A DNA stretch of 64,000 bases from Erysipelothrix anatis (GTDB taxonomy: Bacteria; Bacillota_I; Bacilli_A; Erysipelotrichales; Erysipelotrichaceae), in contig NZ_WTSX01000009.1 in assembly GCF_009828745.1 (NCBI RefSeq), positions 30,801 through 94,800 on the forward strand, written 5' to 3'. The notes under the pieces are model-generated. The model searched no databases, had not been told where the DNA came from, and saw only the letters and a list, made by a program, of their open reading frames with translations. The first letter of the stretch is position 1; each line of letters starts with the position of its first letter. The position numbers and the translations under genes are program-made. Below are positions 61,019 through 64,000 of this stretch, one piece after another.

Positions 61019-63754
61019 CTATTTTACTGAACGACGTTTCGTTTCGATGATAATTGCGAGTCCAACGAATACAATCATTGAACCCAACAAGACTCCATAC
61101 GATGCGTCAACACCTGTTGCAGGTAGCGTTTCACTCGTTGTTGGCGCTTCCGGAACTTCTGGTGTTTCTGGTACTTCTGGTACTTCTGGTATTTCTGGTA
61201 CTTCTGGCACTTCGGGATTTTTTTCCCATTGAGCAATAAGTACAATGTCACGTTCTACAAGATCGGTGTCAAAATTCCAGAATTGATTTAGACGAGCTGT
61301 TGTTTGAAGTTTCCAGCCAAGGAATGTATAACCCTCTCTGGTTGGATTCACGACACGTGATACTTTTGATCCCGCTGTTACAACTTGTGAGAGTTCAAAC
61401 GAACCCAAACCACCGTTTAAATCAAAGGTTACTGTTAGCATCTCAACAGGAGGAACAATAGCTTTCCATTGAGCATAGAGTACGACTGACTCTTGACCGA
61501 CTGCGTCGGTTGCAAAGTTCCAAAGATTGTTACTATCATTTTTACCTAAACCCCAACCTACAAAGGTATATCCCAAACGGGTTGGTGCTTCCGGTTCTGT
61601 AACGAGTTCATTAGCTTCCAAGTTCTGACTTTCCGGTTGAATGCTATCGCCACCATTTAAGTCAAATGAGACAACGTATGTTTCAATTTTTTCCCATTTT
61701 GCATGGAGATATTGATGCACTTCTTGAATGCGTGTTGTTGTGAAGTCCCATTGATTGTCGGCTTCATCAAACCAACCGACAAAACGGTATCCGGGGATTG
61801 ACGGTGTCGAAGGTTCTTGAATTTTTTGACCCATAACTGTTAAGGCATAATTTAGCGACTCACTGTAGTCTGGTGCATCAAGCCCCTCTATCATATCTGG
61901 ATTCGGATCAAAATACACAATTGCAGAGTGTCCTAAATAGATATCATCACCGTTATATGCATTATCGTATTGCGGCATGAATGGACTTTGTGATGCTGAA
62001 TAGGTCGTATTTAAGATGCTTTCTTGATGAACTGTGGTGAGTGCATCATCTGCCTGTGTACTTAATGACCACTCAACAGGATATGCTGATTTATTTTCTG
62101 AGAAAGTAACACCGTCCAATTGTAAAGCACCCGGGCTGTTTTCAAAGTTGCCATAATGGATGGCACCACCATAACCACCTTGATTCCATCCTGGTCCTGG
62201 ATCATTGCCGGTTACTGTATTTTTCGTAATTTGAGTATTCTTAATGCTAATGAGTCCTTCATCCATTGAGTTTCCATAAGTATTAAAATCTAATGCACCT
62301 GCATGATAATCCGCGATATTTCCAGTAATAATTGAATCTGTGATGGATACTTCTGTGTTACCACTATAATCTGTATAGAGATAGAATCCGCCTCCAGATC
62401 CCGCAATATTATTCGAAATGGTTGTGTTAAGAATGTTGACATAACCATGCTCGCGCATTTGTTCAACATAGATTCCTCCACCGCTACTTGAAGTTCCTGA
62501 TTGCTCTTCTGTTTCGGGATCGTACAGATTGCGTGAAGCGGTATTTCCATCCACGGTGATTGTATCGAGTGTTAGGCCATTGCTTGATTCAAGCATGACA
62601 TTAATTCCCGACCCACCACGATCCGCATGGTTGTTCAAAATATCTGAATGAGAAATGGATGTCGCTGAACTATCTTTGAGACGTAAATTAATTGCCCCAC
62701 CCATTCCCTCAGTATTGGTATTGCCATCAAAGTTACTGTTTGTAATTGCTAAAGTCGCGGTTCCACTTCCGGTGAAGAAGACACCAGCACTGTTACTTGC
62801 AGCTTCATTGTCAATCATGGAGACATTATTCATCGTGATTGCACCGTTTTTAGCGTAAATGCTAATCATTCCACCGCTTTGATTAATTTTCTTATTATTA
62901 CTAAATCGAACGTTATCAAAATTAACATCCGCATTCTGTGTGTCAATCATTACAAATGCAGATGAAACTGCATTCCGAACATTAATCCCATTATTGATGA
63001 ATGTTGAATTGGTAAGATCCAGACTACCGCCATTACTTGTAAAGACGAGGAAACCGGAATTCCACCCTGATGCGACTGCAGGATTATCCCTCACATCAAG
63101 TCCTGAAATCTTGTTACCAATTAGGTTGTTTGTAAGTTCAAGTCCACCCTTACTTGTACCATGATTTGCATCCGTACTTAAAATTACGTTATTCATTGTA
63201 AGGTCTAGAACACCTGTTCCAGTAACTGCAATATGGCGTTGGTTATTTGCATGATTTAGAGTAACTGGTTCGTCATTTGTAGATTGAATGCGTATACGCG
63301 TTACTTTCGAAGTGTTAATGGAAAGGGGCTTTGTTAAGTTGATGGTTGTTCCCCCAACAACTTCAATTACCGCATCCCCACTTGCTTCATTTAATGCTTG
63401 TGTCAGCAATGCTTCTGAATCGATACCTACAGCACGAGCTTGGGGTTTTTCTTCTTTTTTCGATACAGCGTTTTCTTTTGAATCATCCTTTTCATTTGAC
63501 GAAACATTCAATGCTTCGGTCTCTTGGTTTTCAATCACATCATCCGATGCCACGGCAGGTGCGTCGAGAGATGCTTCGATTGATTCAGTATTGTCATTTA
63601 TCAACGCATCATCCTTGTTTGTGACAGTTTCTGTTATAACCTCTTGCTCATGTACAGGAACAACAGGTGTGTTGTGCTCTTCTGCAAAAATGGGCAATGA
63701 AGGCAGTATCAATGTAATTGATACGATTAATCCAATAATATTCTTTTTCCTCAT
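61019..63754 (-). CDS. LPXTG surface protein with beta-helix and InlB-type repeats
   Basis: The protein has 911 residues. A signal peptide (KKNIIGLIVSITLILPSLPIFA) is followed by an acidic region, then a long right-handed beta-helix (about 130-590) with 'NNxI/F.NN' ladders and polymorphic-outer-membrane-like strands. Three InlB-type (Flg_new) repeats follow (each ending 'GWxxxxx...W.F.T......LYAQW'), then a Pro/Glu/Val repeat 'EVPEVPEIPEVPEVPE' (encoded by a near-perfect tandem of 9-base units) and the sorting signal LPATG with a hydrophobic tail. This is a wall-anchored adhesin or matrix-binding protein. AAAGGAGTTAACG precedes the ATG. Confidence 0.9.
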   Translation of the reverse strand: MRKKNIIGLIVSITLILPSLPIFAEEHNTPVVPVHEQEVITETVTNKDDALINDNTESIEASLDAPAVASDDVIENQETEALNVSSNEKDDSKENAVSKKEEKPQARAVGIDSEALLTQALNEASGDAVIEVVGGTTINLTKPLSINTSKVTRIRIQSTNDEPVTLNHANNQRHIAVTGTGVLDLTMNNVILSTDANHGTSKGGLELTNNLIGNKISGLDVRDNPAVASGWNSGFLVFTSNGGSLDLTNSTFINNGINVRNAVSSAFVMIDTQNADVNFDNVRFSNNKKINQSGGMISIYAKNGAITMNNVSMIDNEAASNSAGVFFTGSGTATLAITNSNFDGNTNTEGMGGAINLRLKDSSATSISHSDILNNHADRGGSGINVMLESSNGLTLDTITVDGNTASRNLYDPETEEQSGTSSSGGGIYVEQMREHGYVNILNTTISNNIAGSGGGFYLYTDYSGNTEVSITDSIITGNIADYHAGALDFNTYGNSMDEGLISIKNTQITKNTVTGNDPGPGWNQGGYGGAIHYGNFENSPGALQLDGVTFSENKSAYPVEWSLSTQADDALTTVHQESILNTTYSASQSPFMPQYDNAYNGDDIYLGHSAIVYFDPNPDMIEGLDAPDYSESLNYALTVMGQKIQEPSTPSIPGYRFVGWFDEADNQWDFTTTRIQEVHQYLHAKWEKIETYVVSFDLNGGDSIQPESQNLEANELVTEPEAPTRLGYTFVGWGLGKNDSNNLWNFATDAVGQESVVLYAQWKAIVPPVEMLTVTFDLNGGLGSFELSQVVTAGSKVSRVVNPTREGYTFLGWKLQTTARLNQFWNFDTDLVERDIVLIAQWEKNPEVPEVPEIPEVPEVPETPEVPEAPTTSETLPATGVDASYGVLLGSMIVFVGLAIIIETKRRSVK
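61160..61212. repeat. Tandem repeat coding Pro-Glu-Val spacer of LPXTG protein
   Basis: On the plus strand the motif GGTACTTCT/GGTATTTCT recurs in 9-base steps; it encodes a VPE/IPE/TPE repeat that acts as a wall-spanning linker. Length can change by slippage. Confidence 0.75.
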
Positions 63755-63863
63755 ATTTCGTTAACTCCTTTATATTTTAAGAATATATTGTTTTATCCAT
63801 TTTTCGCATCTTGCAGCACAGACTGCAAGTTTGATGTCATAGAATTCAAGTTTTTCAAGATTG

Positions 63864-63908
63864 CTTAGCTGGGTAATAAATATCCACCAGCTTAGCTGGT
63901 GGTTTTTC
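63864..63908 (+). repeat. Direct repeat and terminator hairpin at the window edge
   Basis: GCTTAGCTGG occurs at 63864-63873 and 63891-63900. CCACCAGC (63885-63892) pairs with GCTGGTGG (63896-63903) and is followed by TTTTT. This is terminator-like and starts the hairpin chain that follows. Confidence 0.5.
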
Positions 63909-64000
63909 AGATGCGGGCGTAGCCCTTTACTTCTAGTTGCGCTTTACAGCGCTAATGTAGTCTGCCATCTACATCTATTTCTTGCTACCCGTAAACGGGT
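63909..64000. other. Chain of three hairpins, possible IS200/IS605 end or structured RNA (partial)
   Basis: GGGC/GCCC (63916-63926), GCGCT/AGCGC (63940-63953) and ACCCG/CGGGT (63987-64000) follow one another, the last cut by the window edge. Such GC-rich hairpins are typical of the subterminal ends of IS200/IS605 elements or TnpB-associated RNAs. No transposase is in view. Confidence 0.35.

Noticed and set aside
63288..63764. Plus-strand open frame over the LPXTG gene N-terminus
   Set aside because: Low-complexity Ser/Ala translation, shadow of the acidic surface protein on the other strand.
1..64000. CRISPR array or rRNA genes
   Set aside because: No regularly spaced repeats of CRISPR type and no rRNA-like sequence seen by eye.

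Overview
The window comes from a low-GC Firmicute. Gene content (guaBA operon, an M-box ahead of mgtA, several LPXTG surface proteins, a UPF0210/ACT pair) and protein style suggest the Erysipelotrichia, most likely Erysipelothrix. This assignment is inference, because no rRNA or other marker gene is present.

Positions 1 to about 33.75 kb are the right part of an integrative and conjugative element (ICE) lying against the 3' end of guaA. From the left it carries: the end of a sortase-anchored VaFE/SpaA-type adhesin; a small membrane protein; an LPD28 protein; an ArdA-like protein; an orphan Dam methylase; an AbrB-type regulator; a type IV secretion block (DUF3852, TrbL/VirB6, PrgI, a TraC-like protein, VirB4, a membrane M23 peptidase); small DUF proteins; a relaxosome accessory protein, relaxase, Toprim protein and VirD4 coupling protein; then a serine recombinase, sigma-like factor, XRE regulator, excisionase-like protein and tyrosine integrase.

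Four cargo insertions interrupt this backbone: (a) a single gene at 6463-7758 with an in-frame TGA where related proteins have Trp; (b) a three-gene minus-strand defence block at 13747-19230, a BsuBI/PstI-type restriction-modification pair plus a 1024-aa metallophosphoesterase-STAND NTPase; (c) a two-gene minus-strand polysaccharide operon at 25052-27655, a hyaluronan-synthase-like glycosyltransferase and a UDP-N-acetylhexosamine-type dehydrogenase; (d) a DUF262/GmrSD-like nuclease at 31735-33585 next to the integrase end. The relaxase reads with a +1 frameshift right at its HIH metal motif, so this copy may be unable to transfer itself (or the sequence has an error).

From 33.75 kb onward is chromosomal backbone: guaA and a CBS-less guaB; a Cof-type HAD phosphatase; a HAAS-domain membrane protein pair under a textbook promoter buried in a 14-bp perfect dyad; an M-box Mg2+ riboswitch, a 30-codon acidic leader ORF and mgtA; a LRR/MucBP LPXTG protein; a pyrophosphatase-like protein; a CzrA-like ArsR regulator; a HAD and a thioredoxin-reductase-like flavoprotein; a PTS operon (PRD regulator, IIA, IIB, IIC, GatZ-like protein); another HAD; an AraC/GyrI-like regulator; tRNA-Lys(CTT); a two-TM K+ channel; the UPF0210/ACT pair; a DUF985 cupin; an acyltransferase-like protein; an ABC exporter pair; and a beta-helix/InlB-repeat LPXTG protein. 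The last 140 bases hold a chain of hairpins resembling an IS200/IS605-type end or structured RNA that runs off the window.

The best candidates for new biology are the Mg2+ leader (riboswitch plus acidic leader peptide), the ICE-borne two-gene capsule operon, the metallophosphoesterase-STAND defence gene, and a structured, apparently pseudoknotted non-coding segment upstream of the ICE recombination genes.
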